13,222 bases of DNA from an uncultured Rickettsiales bacterium (lineage in GTDB: Bacteria > Pseudomonadota > Alphaproteobacteria > Rickettsiales > UBA1997): NCBI GenBank assembly GCA_937927795.1, contig CALBSF010000008.1, positions 1-13,222 of the forward strand, read 5' to 3'. Of this stretch, positions 6,459-13,222 are shown in pieces. The notes under the pieces were generated by a model, which was not told where the DNA came from, made no database searches, and saw only the letters and a list, made by a program, of their open reading frames with translations. How positions within the stretch are numbered: position 1 is the first letter of the stretch; each line of letters opens with the position of its first letter. A program made the translations under genes and the position numbers.

Positions 6459-7574
6459 ATGAATTCTCTAGGTTTTAACAAAGAAAATAAAGACACAAAA
6501 ATTGTGGTGGCAATGTCTGGCGGCGTTGATTCGTCAGTTGTTGCCTGTTTATTAAAAGAGCAGGGTTATGATGTAATTGGAATTACTTTGCAACTTTATG
6601 ATATTGGTGATGCGCTAAAAAAGAAAAATGCTTGCTGTGCTGGCGTGGACATTATGGATGCAAAAAAAGTGGCAGAGAAATTTAATTTTCCTCACTATGT
6701 TTTAAATTATCAAAATCTTTTTAAAGAATCAGTAATCGATGATTTTGCTGATAGTTACCTGCAAGGAGAAACTCCAATTCCCTGCATAAAATGCAATCAA
6801 AGCGTTAAATTTCGTGATTTAATGAAAGTGGCTTTTGACTTAGGGGCTGAAGCTTTGGCAACCGGTCATTACGTTCAAAGAATTTTAGGAAAAGATGGCA
6901 AAGCCCAGCTTCATAAAGCAATTGATGATTCAAAAGATCAAAGTTATTTTTTATTTGCCACAACCAAAGAACAACTAGATTTTTTAAGATTTCCACTAGG
7001 CGCAAACACTAAAGAAGAAACCAGAAAACAAGCAATTAGACTTGGCTTAGAAATCGCCAATAAACCTGATTCTCAAGATATTTGTTTTGTTCCATCTGGT
7101 GATTATGCTTCAGTAATTAAAAAATATCGACCAACCGCCTTTAAAACCGGAAATTTGGTTCATATTGAGACAAAAAAAATTTTAGGCACGCATGACGGAA
7201 TAATTAATTTTACTTTAGGTCAAAGAAGAGGGCTTGGAATTGCTTACCTGGATCCTTTATACGTGGTTAAAATTGATCCAAAAGAAAATATAGTTTTTGT
7301 TGGCGAAGAAAAATATTTACAAAATAAAGAATTTACCATTCGTGATATGAATTTATTAGCCGAAGATGTTGATTTTAATGAAGAAACAGAAGTTTTTGTT
7401 AGGCTTCGATCTAATCACGAAGAGGAAAAAGCTTTTATAAAGTTATTGCCAAATAATTGCGCCAAAGTTACATTAAAATCAATGACAAGAGCCATTACTC
7501 CCGGTCAAGCCTGCGTAATTTATCAAGATTCTAGGGTGTTGGGTGGTGGATGGATTACTAAAGAGATTTATTAA
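6459..7574 (+). CDS. mnmA: tRNA-specific 2-thiouridylase MnmA
   Basis: MnmA thiolates carbon 2 of the wobble uridine (U34) in tRNAs for Lys, Glu and Gln, using ATP to adenylate the base and a persulfide sulfur relay. The protein has 371 residues, normal length. The PP-loop is AMSGGVDSS (residues 18-26). The two catalytic cysteines are Cys112 (in PIPCIKCNQ) and Cys209 (in DICFVPSGDY), matching E. coli Cys102 and Cys199. The C-terminal beta-barrel region includes FTLGQRRGLGIAY and ends with GQACVIYQ and GGGWI. Start: ATG at 6459, preceded by AAGGA at 6443-6447, the only plausible Shine-Dalgarno sequence in the window. The first 12 residues or so (MNSLGFNKENKD) form a short extension before the conserved fold. 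The next gene follows after 19 bases. Confidence 0.97.
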   Translation: MNSLGFNKENKDTKIVVAMSGGVDSSVVACLLKEQGYDVIGITLQLYDIGDALKKKNACCAGVDIMDAKKVAEKFNFPHYVLNYQNLFKESVIDDFADSYLQGETPIPCIKCNQSVKFRDLMKVAFDLGAEALATGHYVQRILGKDGKAQLHKAIDDSKDQSYFLFATTKEQLDFLRFPLGANTKEETRKQAIRLGLEIANKPDSQDICFVPSGDYASVIKKYRPTAFKTGNLVHIETKKILGTHDGIINFTLGQRRGLGIAYLDPLYVVKIDPKENIVFVGEEKYLQNKEFTIRDMNLLAEDVDFNEETEVFVRLRSNHEEEKAFIKLLPNNCAKVTLKSMTRAITPGQACVIYQDSRVLGGGWITKEIY

Positions 7575-7593
7575 TTTTTTTTAAAAGTTTTTT

Positions 7594-9369
7594 ATGATGA
7601 GAAGAGGTGATGGAGCTTTAGCTCCTGGCAAAATTCATTACATGCAAAAGTGGAGAACTCTTTTTGATAATGTGGATGAGGAATATGGCAAAGATATATG
7701 TTTTGCCAATGCTGGTAACTCAAGTTGGTGGGTTGGAGGAAGCGGGTTAAATGCAGCTTTTGCGAATTATATTGGCGGTGAGGGTAAGTTGGCGCAAGTC
7801 AACACAGATCTTTCTAGAAGGAGGGGTAGAGAAAATCATAGCTTGATTTCACTTAATCTTAAAAAAATGAAATCGATGCTTTATACTGCATCTCCTGATT
7901 TTAGAACAATTACTTGTGAAGGTAGATTCGATAAAGAAAAGGCGAAGCAACAAATGATTGCTTTTGCTAAAAGCTTGAGAAGTTTTATTGATACAAACGA
8001 GATCAAGAAGATTTGTATGGTAGGATTTTCTACCGCTATATTTAATGATAATGGAGGAGCGCCAATTTATCCTGTAGCAGAAATTAATCAATGGTTTGCT
8101 GAAGGATTTGGTAATCCAGAAGGTCTCGAACTTTATCTAACCAATCCAACCATGGTATCTGCTTTTGAATCGCGATATTCTCGTGATACAAAAGAGGTGG
8201 GAGCAAAAGGCGAAAGAGTATCAATCATTGGCAGAGTTAAGTCAAGATATGAAGCTTTACGTGACGCACCTGCTGCAACTGGTGGTTTTGGCGCCCCTAC
8301 TGCCGGCGCTTTTGCAGCAGCAGGTTTTAGATCTGCATTAGGCGCCCCCTCTTTAAGGAGAGTTACTTTTCCTGCGGGAATTGCTAGTGGCTCAAGTGCA
8401 GGTGCTGCGGGTTCTTTTGTTGCTCCTGTTACGTCGGGAGCTTTAGCTGGAGCTGGAATTGGTATTGGTGGGGCAGGTGCTCGAGTCGATGGTCATCATG
8501 ACCATGATAAGCTACCAATAGTTGATCCCAATACAAAATGGAATGCGTCTCAACAGGAAATGACTATTTTGTTGAAACATACTCCTGACAAAAACCCGTC
8601 TGAATATATAACTATCTGCAAAGACTTCGTTTTTTTTGATAAAAAATATAGTTATAGCCAATTTAGTCAATTTGATCAAGTAGGAGGGGTTGGAAAAATG
8701 ACCTTCGCTCCAACTTCAACTGTAGAGTCAGAGCGCTCAAAATACGCTTTCTCAATTGCAGGTGATGGTGATCAATATAAAATTCTTAGGGATTTTAAGC
8801 GTGAAGTTTTGAGGCAAGATGAGTCAGAGCCAGAATCGGTGGCTGGAGTCTATGCTAGCAGTAGAATTGCTCAAGCCCTTGTGGTGGCGCAAGAAAAAGT
8901 AAAAGATACTTTTGGGATAGAATTCAACAAAAATGAAATCGCCCAAATTATTACAATAGCGAGAAATTGTGGCGGATTTTCTAAGAAGGGGGATGATGTT
9001 ATAGCGGAATGCCTAGAAAGTGTGTCGGATGAATATAAAGTTTTAGATGGTAAGGGAAAGTCAACGTATTTAATGGCGGTAAGAAATTTTTCAGCTGAGT
9101 TTCAAAAGTCGGTTGGGGAATATTTAAAAACGGGAAATGTGGCAGCCACAAATCTAGATGCTGGTTTTAGAACAAAAAGAATGACCATGGATCATGTTGC
9201 TTGTATTTTATCTGATGATCGGGAATTAGCTTTTACATCAGGCGCAACAAGGGGTCGTGCAGAAGCGAAAGATATGGATAGTAAAGTAAAGCAAGTTTTG
9301 GCAAAATTCCCGTCACCAGATTTCGCAGCAACCTTTCGAGCTCGTCTTGGACCAGGAATATTTAGGTAG
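7594..9369 (+). CDS. Putative macro-domain protein with Gly/Ala-rich linker, possible effector
   Basis: I know no named family for this 591-residue protein as a whole. The first 200 residues look like a macro domain, the fold that binds or removes ADP-ribose. ICFANAGNSSWWVGGSGLN (35-53) matches the usual IVNAAN...GGGGV binding loop; ICMVGFSTAIFNDNGG (140-155) matches the second loop (PAISTGIYG type); LELYLTNPTMVSAFES (178-193) matches the final strand and helix. Residues 225-297 are rich in Gly, Ala, Ser and Pro, followed by HHDHD (301-305). The C-terminal part (about 310-591) is unrecognised and mixed helical; the tail has Arg582, Arg584 and Arg591. There is no signal peptide or membrane segment. 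In a bacterium with type IV secretion it could be a host-directed effector; that is inference. It starts 19 bases after mnmA with no Shine-Dalgarno (ATG at 7594 or 7597). Bases 8281-8400 are about 54% G+C, well above the neighbours. Confidence 0.6.
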   Translation: MMRRGDGALAPGKIHYMQKWRTLFDNVDEEYGKDICFANAGNSSWWVGGSGLNAAFANYIGGEGKLAQVNTDLSRRRGRENHSLISLNLKKMKSMLYTASPDFRTITCEGRFDKEKAKQQMIAFAKSLRSFIDTNEIKKICMVGFSTAIFNDNGGAPIYPVAEINQWFAEGFGNPEGLELYLTNPTMVSAFESRYSRDTKEVGAKGERVSIIGRVKSRYEALRDAPAATGGFGAPTAGAFAAAGFRSALGAPSLRRVTFPAGIASGSSAGAAGSFVAPVTSGALAGAGIGIGGAGARVDGHHDHDKLPIVDPNTKWNASQQEMTILLKHTPDKNPSEYITICKDFVFFDKKYSYSQFSQFDQVGGVGKMTFAPTSTVESERSKYAFSIAGDGDQYKILRDFKREVLRQDESEPESVAGVYASSRIAQALVVAQEKVKDTFGIEFNKNEIAQIITIARNCGGFSKKGDDVIAECLESVSDEYKVLDGKGKSTYLMAVRNFSAEFQKSVGEYLKTGNVAATNLDAGFRTKRMTMDHVACILSDDRELAFTSGATRGRAEAKDMDSKVKQVLAKFPSPDFAATFRARLGPGIFR

Positions 9370-9460
9370 TTAGCGCTGGGCTTGAGAGTTGTTCTTGTCT
9401 TTTGTTTATAAGTACAAAGAAGGATGATTATCACAATTATAGACCATCTTCTCTAGCTTG

Positions 9461-9537
9461 TTATTGCGAGCGTAGCGCGGCAATCCATCTCGTCACAATT
9501 TCCTTATTCTTCAGATTACCACGCTATGCTGGCAATC
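9461..9537. repeat. Inverted ATTGCGAGCG...GGCAATCC repeat
   Basis: ATTGCGAGCGTAGCGCGGCAATCC (starting 9462) is a well-known dispersed bacterial repeat type. An inverted, diverged copy, GATTACCACGCTATGCTGGCAATCC, lies at 9513-9537. The arms match at roughly 20 of 26 positions around a spacer of about 25 bases. The element fills the middle of the 278-base gap between the macro-domain gene and ilvB. In one + strand frame it is open and reads CERSAAIH, a familiar spurious peptide of this repeat type, so it should not be annotated as protein. The remaining sequence of the gap is AT-rich with no recognisable gene. Confidence 0.75.
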
Positions 9538-9647
9538 CCTTAGATATGTTGTTATTTTATAAAATCATATTATTATTGCCTCAAGACTCTGGATTTTATC
9601 CAATAATACTTTTTAAAAACAATCAGCTAATAAAGTTTTCTCTAAAA

Positions 9648-11411
9648 ATGCCAAATTCAAATAAATTATTAGGCGCGCAAATTGTAATCGATGCTTTTTT
9701 AAATGAAGGGGTTGGTGTTATTTTTGGCTATCCGGGAGGCGCAATTCTGCCTTTTTATGACGCGCTTTACAAACAACAAAAATTACGCCACATTTTAACG
9801 CGCCATGAACAAGCTGCAAGCCATGCTGCAGAAGGATATGCGCGTTCAACCGGTAAAGTTGGCGTTATCACCGTTACTTCAGGGCCGGGTGCAACTAATG
9901 CGATCACCGGGCTTACAGACGCTTATCTTGACTCAATTCCACTAGTTTGTATTTCTGGTCAAGTTGCAACTTCAGTTATTGGAACTGATGGCTTTCAAGA
10001 GGCTGATATTACTGGCCTTACCAGGTCATGCACCAAATATAATTATCTAGTAAAAGATGTTAATGATTTAGGATATATCATTCACGAAGCCTTTCATATT
10101 GCGCGTTCGGGTCGCCCTGGGCCAGTTTTAATTGATATTCCAAAAGATGTGCAAAACAGCTATGGAACTTACAATGGCAAGGTTGCAATTAATCGCGAAT
10201 CTTATCAAATTAAAAAAAGAAATTCCTCAATTCATCACGATGAAATTGCAGCAGCAGTTGATTTAATGGAAAAAGCTCAAAAGCCAATATTTTACACGGG
10301 CGGTGGCATCATTAATTCTGGAAAAAAAGCTAGCGATTTATTATTTGAATTAGTAAAAGAAACTGGTTTTCCAGTTACCAACACTTTAATGGGGCTCGGC
10401 GGATTTCCTGCCTCCAACCATCATTTTATCGGCATGCTTGGAATGCACGGAACTTACGAAGCTAACATGGCGATGCATCAATGTGACGTTTTAATCAATA
10501 TTGGCGCGCGTTTTGATGATCGCGTTACTGGAAAAGTTTCAGGTTTTTCACCAAATTCTAAAAAAATTCATATCGATATTGATGATTGTTCAATTGATAA
10601 AATTATCAAAGTTGACGTGGCAATTGTGGGCGATGCTGCTGAAGCAATTGAAGCTTTACTTGAAGAATGGAAAAGACGCAAAAATAAAAACCGCACTAAA
10701 GAAATTGCCGCTTGGTGGGAAATAATTAATAAATGGCAAGCGGTTAATTCTCTTGCTTATGAGGAAAGTCAAAAAACCATCAAGCCAGAATATGCTCTGC
10801 AAAGGCTAAATGCCTTAAGTAAAGATGTTAAGCCGTTCGTTTCAACTGATGTTGGTCAACATCAAATGTGGGCGGCGCAATATATTCATTTTGATGAGCC
10901 AAAAAAATGGTTAACTTCTGGCGGCCTTGGAACCATGGGTTACGGCGTTCCAGCGGCGGTTGGGGCGCAAATTGCCAATCCCGATGATTTGGTGATGTGT
11001 GTGAGCGGCGATGCTTCATTTATGATGAATATGCAAGAGCTTGCAACTATCAAACAATATAATTTGCCGGTTAAAATTTTCATTCTAAATAATCGCTATA
11101 TGGGCATGGTTCGCCAGTGGCAAGAATTAATTTATGAAAAAAGAGAAAGTCAATCTTATATGGAATCTTTGCCTGACTTTATCAAGCTCGCTGAAAGCTT
11201 TGGAATCAAGGGTATGGAATGTTCAAATCCGGAAGAATTAGATCAAAAAATTCTAGAAATGATTAATCATAAAGGTCCGGTTTTATTTAATTGTTTGGTG
11301 GAAAAATCAGAAAATGTTTTTCCAATGATTCCTGCTGGTTCATCGCACAATGAGATTTTACTTGGCAGCCAAGCAAAACTTTATGTAACTAAAGATATTA
11401 ATGCAGTATGA
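9648..11411 (+). CDS. ilvB: Acetolactate synthase, large catalytic subunit
   Basis: This ThDP-dependent enzyme joins two pyruvates to acetolactate, or pyruvate and 2-oxobutyrate to acetohydroxybutyrate, the first common step of valine, leucine and isoleucine synthesis. From the ATG at 9648 it is 587 residues (MPNSNKLLGAQIVIDAF...), the family length. The catalytic Glu54 lies in RHEQAASHAAEGYAR. SGPGATNAITGLTDAY and the FAD-region segment GRPGPVLIDIPKDVQ follow, and the ThDP/Mg motif runs from SGDAS (Asp455) to NNRYMGMVRQWQ (Asn481-Asn482). The same frame stays open upstream to 9402, but that 82-codon extension runs through a repeat and has no homology to the family, so I reject it. No Shine-Dalgarno is visible. 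It is followed by ilvN with a 4-base ATGA overlap. Confidence 0.95.
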   Translation: MPNSNKLLGAQIVIDAFLNEGVGVIFGYPGGAILPFYDALYKQQKLRHILTRHEQAASHAAEGYARSTGKVGVITVTSGPGATNAITGLTDAYLDSIPLVCISGQVATSVIGTDGFQEADITGLTRSCTKYNYLVKDVNDLGYIIHEAFHIARSGRPGPVLIDIPKDVQNSYGTYNGKVAINRESYQIKKRNSSIHHDEIAAAVDLMEKAQKPIFYTGGGIINSGKKASDLLFELVKETGFPVTNTLMGLGGFPASNHHFIGMLGMHGTYEANMAMHQCDVLINIGARFDDRVTGKVSGFSPNSKKIHIDIDDCSIDKIIKVDVAIVGDAAEAIEALLEEWKRRKNKNRTKEIAAWWEIINKWQAVNSLAYEESQKTIKPEYALQRLNALSKDVKPFVSTDVGQHQMWAAQYIHFDEPKKWLTSGGLGTMGYGVPAAVGAQIANPDDLVMCVSGDASFMMNMQELATIKQYNLPVKIFILNNRYMGMVRQWQELIYEKRESQSYMESLPDFIKLAESFGIKGMECSNPEELDQKILEMINHKGPVLFNCLVEKSENVFPMIPAGSSHNEILLGSQAKLYVTKDINAV

Positions 11412-11923
11412 CAGAAATTACAAAAAGAAGAGTAATTGGAGTGATAGTTGATAATGAATTTGGCGCTTTAGCAAGAGTGGTTGAAATGTTTTCAGCTCGT
11501 GGATATAACATCGAAACCCTTACAGTTGCACCGATTACGCAAGATAAAAAACTTTCAAGAATTACGGTTACAACTTATGGAACCGATAAAACTATCGATT
11601 TAATTTGTAAATTATTAAGAAGAATAGTGCCGGTTCATAATGCTGCAGAGCTTAATCGTGACGAGGGTTATATTGAGCGCGAACTTGCACTAATTCACAT
11701 TATTGCTGATGAAGAAACTCGCCAAAAAGCGATAGAAAAAATTGATAAATATCGCTCAAATATCATTGAAATCATTGGTGATTCGGTGGTTTTTGAAGTG
11801 ATAGGAAGTTCGCAAACCGTTAATGAAGTTATTGATATTTTACAAAATTACGGCCTGGCATCAATCTCTAGAACGGGTATAGCCGCTGGTTTTAAAGGGG
11901 AAAAAAGACTTTCTCAGACTTAA
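11408..11923 (+). CDS. ilvN: Acetolactate synthase, small regulatory subunit
   Basis: This is the regulatory partner of IlvB. In the family it raises activity of the large subunit and carries the valine feedback site. At 171 residues it is of the long type (also called IlvH). The N-terminal ACT domain (about residues 7-80) shows VIGVIVDNEFGALARVVEMF, then GYNIETLTVAPI and LSRITVTTYG. PVHNAAELN links to the C-terminal ALS small-subunit domain (about 85-165), with RELALIHI and VFEVIGS. The start ATG overlaps the ilvB stop as ATGA, so the two are translationally coupled. No ilvC or leu genes follow; the next gene is rpmG with its own promoter. Confidence 0.95.
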   Translation: MTEITKRRVIGVIVDNEFGALARVVEMFSARGYNIETLTVAPITQDKKLSRITVTTYGTDKTIDLICKLLRRIVPVHNAAELNRDEGYIERELALIHIIADEETRQKAIEKIDKYRSNIIEIIGDSVVFEVIGSSQTVNEVIDILQNYGLASISRTGIAAGFKGEKRLSQT

Positions 11924-11973
11924 AGAGAATTAATAAGGGTGAAATTACTAATTATCTCTTCTACAAAACCAAC

Positions 11974-12001
11974 TTGACTAATAAAATATTTTTTCTAAAA
12001 T
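11974..12001 (+). promoter_or_regulatory. Probable sigma-70-type promoter for rpmG
   Basis: TTGACT (11974-11979) and TAAAAT (11996-12001) are separated by 16 bases, five of six matches to each consensus hexamer. Transcription would start near 12008, about 27 bases before the rpmG ATG. It is the best-formed promoter I see in the window and fits the need for separate expression of a ribosomal protein gene placed after ilvBN. Confidence 0.55.
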
Positions 12002-12034
12002 ACTCGCCTCTTATAATTATTAAAATTTACTTTT

Positions 12035-12229
12035 ATGGCTGGAAAACCTAAAGCTTCAAAATCAAAAAGAAACTCAATTTTGTTTAAAATGGTGAGCTCT
12101 GCAGGAACTGGATTCTTCTATCTTGCGCGCAGAAACCCTAAACAAAAACAAGAAAAAATGGTGTTCAGCAAATATGACCCAGTTGTTCGTAAACACGTTG
12201 AATTTAAAGAACAAAAACTTTCTTCTTAA
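12035..12229 (+). CDS. rpmG: 50S ribosomal protein L33
   Basis: L33 is a small protein of the large ribosomal subunit near the exit-site tRNA. The 64-residue product contains the family hallmarks: ILFKMVSSAGTGFFYLARRNP, split here as VSSAGTGFFY and RRNP, then KYDPVVRKHVEFKE. It has no CxxC pairs, so it is the zinc-free form. It is about 9 residues longer than the common 55-residue form because of a basic N-terminal stretch (MAGKPKASKSK). There is no Shine-Dalgarno before the ATG. A good promoter lies just upstream. Confidence 0.95.
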   Translation: MAGKPKASKSKRNSILFKMVSSAGTGFFYLARRNPKQKQEKMVFSKYDPVVRKHVEFKEQKLSS

Positions 12230-12278
12230 GGTTTTTTCTAGTTTGTTTTCACTCGCAAATTTACCACACCAAAAACCC

Positions 12279-12365
12279 ATGCCAGAAATATCCCGCTTTT
12301 TTGGGATCGTTATTTATATGTATTTTAACGATCACAATCCCCCTCATTTAGAGCCGCTATTATGA
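12279..12365 (+). pseudogene. DUF4160 gene remnant with internal deletion
   Basis: The 28-codon reading frame from the ATG at 12279 begins MPEISRFFGIVIYMYFNDHN and continues PPHLEPLL before a TGA. Its first 23 residues are the conserved start of DUF4160 proteins, which are normally about 80 residues and often paired with DUF2442 in a module resembling toxin-antitoxin systems. The family's next residues (FHAxY and the central helices) are missing. The last residues, EPLL, resemble the usual C-terminal end, and the stop overlaps the DUF2442 start as ATGA. This suggests an in-frame internal deletion that joined the two ends and kept the coupling; that mechanism is inference. The frame also stays open upstream to 12123, but that part lies out of frame over rpmG and is not meaningful. 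Confidence 0.75.
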
Positions 12366-12592
12366 ACTACGTAGCTAAAGCCAAATATCTAAAAAATTAC
12401 CAAATCGAAATTATTTTCTCGGACGACAAAAAAATTATTGCGAATTTTGAAAATATTATAAAGAAAGATCATAGAAAAATTTTTCAAGAATTAATTGATC
12501 AAAAGAAATTTCAAAAATTTCAAGTTGCAATGGATACTATTGTCTGGGAAAATGGTTTAGATTTAGCTCCAGAATTTTTATATAATTTATAA
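12362..12592 (+). CDS. DUF2442 domain protein
   Basis: This 76-residue protein matches the DUF2442 pattern: a beta-rich N-terminal part (KAKYLKNYQIEIIFSDDKK), then FENIIKKDH, and the hallmark TIVWENGLDLAPEFLY at residues 59-74. The molecular function is not established. In many bacteria the gene follows DUF4160 and the pair is suspected of forming a toxin-antitoxin-like unit. Here the partner is reduced to a remnant while this gene is intact. Its start overlaps the remnant's stop by 4 bases. glpX begins 3 bases after its stop, so it may now act mainly as part of the glpX transcript. Confidence 0.8.
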   Translation: MNYVAKAKYLKNYQIEIIFSDDKKIIANFENIIKKDHRKIFQELIDQKKFQKFQVAMDTIVWENGLDLAPEFLYNL

Positions 12593-12595
12593 CTT

Positions 12596-13222
12596 ATGAC
12601 AAATCTTAATTTTTTAAATTCTCAAATAATTGAAGTTGTAGAAAATGCCTCAATTGCTTGTTATGACTGGATTGGTAAGGGTGATAACATGGCTGCAGAT
12701 CAGGCGGCGGTTGCTTCTATGCGCCAAGATCTTAATAAATTAAATATTAGCGGAACCATTGTTATTGGTGAAGGCGAAAGAGACGAGGCGCCAATGCTTT
12801 ATATTGGTGAAAAAGTGGGGCAGGGTGGAATTGAAGTTGATATTGCGCTTGATCCGCTTGAAGGAACCACAATTTGCGCCAATGCTGCTGAAAATTCTTT
12901 AGCGGTGATTGCTTTTGCTAATAAGGGCGGTTTTTTACATGCCCCTGATGTTTATATGGATAAAATCGCGGTTGGAGCTGGCTTGCCAGAAGGCGTGATT
13001 GATCTTGATAATAGTCCACAAAAAAATTTAGAAAATATCGCTAAAGCAAAAAAATGTAATATTTCTGATTTAACGGTAATGATTTTAGATCGCTCGCGCC
13101 ATGAAGAGCTTATTGCTAAGGTGCGTGAAGCTGGCGCAAAAATTCGTTTGATTGGTGATGGCGATGTTGCGGGCGTGATTGCGTGTACTAATCAAAATAC
13201 TAGAGTTGATGCTTATATGGGA
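12596..13222 (+). CDS. glpX: Fructose-1,6-bisphosphatase class II, 5' part
   Basis: GlpX hydrolyses fructose 1,6-bisphosphate to fructose 6-phosphate, the committed phosphatase step of gluconeogenesis, and is metal dependent. The frame is open from the ATG at 12596 to the window end, giving 209 codons of the 310-340 expected. Family motifs are GEGERDEAPML (58-68), DPLEGTT (86-92, metal and phosphate binding), LDRSRH (164-169) and GDGDV (187-191). The N-terminus (VVENASIACYDWIGKGD) is typical of the family, which supports this start. It begins 3 bases after the DUF2442 stop without a Shine-Dalgarno. The C-terminal third is outside the window. Confidence 0.95.
   Translation, partial: MTNLNFLNSQIIEVVENASIACYDWIGKGDNMAADQAAVASMRQDLNKLNISGTIVIGEGERDEAPMLYIGEKVGQGGIEVDIALDPLEGTTICANAAENSLAVIAFANKGGFLHAPDVYMDKIAVGAGLPEGVIDLDNSPQKNLENIAKAKKCNISDLTVMILDRSRHEELIAKVREAGAKIRLIGDGDVAGVIACTNQNTRVDAYMG

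Noticed and set aside
9192..9434. Minus-strand 80-codon frame over the end of the macro-domain gene
   Set aside because: Antisense to a real coding region with no recognisable motif; treated as a chance open frame.
9402..9647. N-terminal extension of ilvB
   Set aside because: It reads through a dispersed repeat and adds 82 residues unlike the family; the ATG at 9648 gives the standard length.
11924..11959. AGAGA...TCTCT hairpin after ilvN as a terminator
   Set aside because: Short, imperfect AT-rich stem without a T-run.
12230..12277. GGTTTTT and AAAAACC inverted repeat after rpmG as a terminator
   Set aside because: Seven mostly A-T pairs with a 34-base loop; expected by chance in AT-rich DNA.
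12123..12278. Upstream extension of the DUF4160 remnant
   Set aside because: It overlaps rpmG in another frame and has no similarity to the family; the conserved start is at 12279.

Overview
The window is AT-rich DNA with tightly packed genes. It most likely comes from an alphaproteobacterium of or near the Rickettsiales. The evidence is a citrate synthase of the rickettsial type (GltA), a second and degenerate VirB4 ATPase of the kind carried by rickettsial Rvh type IV secretion systems, alphaproteobacterial-looking MnmA and L33, and several palindromic intergenic repeat families like those scattered through rickettsial genomes. Acetolactate synthase (ilvBN) and a class II fructose-1,6-bisphosphatase (glpX) argue for a lineage less reduced than Rickettsia itself. 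I do not assign a genus.

Layout. Positions 1-2426 (+ strand) hold a nested palindromic repeat, an operator-like dyad, a small exported cupredoxin-fold protein and thrS, separated from it by 3 bases. Positions 2474-6110 (- strand) hold virB4 (degenerate nucleotide-binding motifs) and gltA, with a 56-base palindrome between them. Positions 6111-6458 are a divergent intergenic region. It holds a cluster of roughly 50-base repeats in tandem and inverted arrangement, a 13-base word placed once upstream of gltA and once upstream of mnmA in the same sense relative to each gene, and a terminator-like hairpin just before mnmA. Positions 6459-9369 (+) hold mnmA and a 591-residue protein that I read as a new macro-domain protein with a Gly/Ala-rich linker and an unrecognised C-terminal half. 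Positions 9370-9647 hold another inverted repeat. Positions 9648-11923 hold ilvB and ilvN, overlapping by 4 bases. Positions 11974-13222 hold a promoter, rpmG, an internally deleted DUF4160 gene, an intact DUF2442 gene overlapping it by 4 bases, and the first 209 codons of glpX, which runs off the window.

How the genes fit together. Most are housekeeping genes: threonyl-tRNA charging, the wobble-uridine thiolation of tRNA, the entry step of the citric acid cycle, the first step of branched-chain amino acid synthesis, a ribosomal protein and a gluconeogenic phosphatase. The accessory and host-related content is the VirB4 paralogue, the macro-domain protein (a possible secreted effector) and the decaying DUF4160/DUF2442 pair. 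The intergenic repeats sit at transcription-unit boundaries. Almost none of the genes has a recognisable Shine-Dalgarno sequence.
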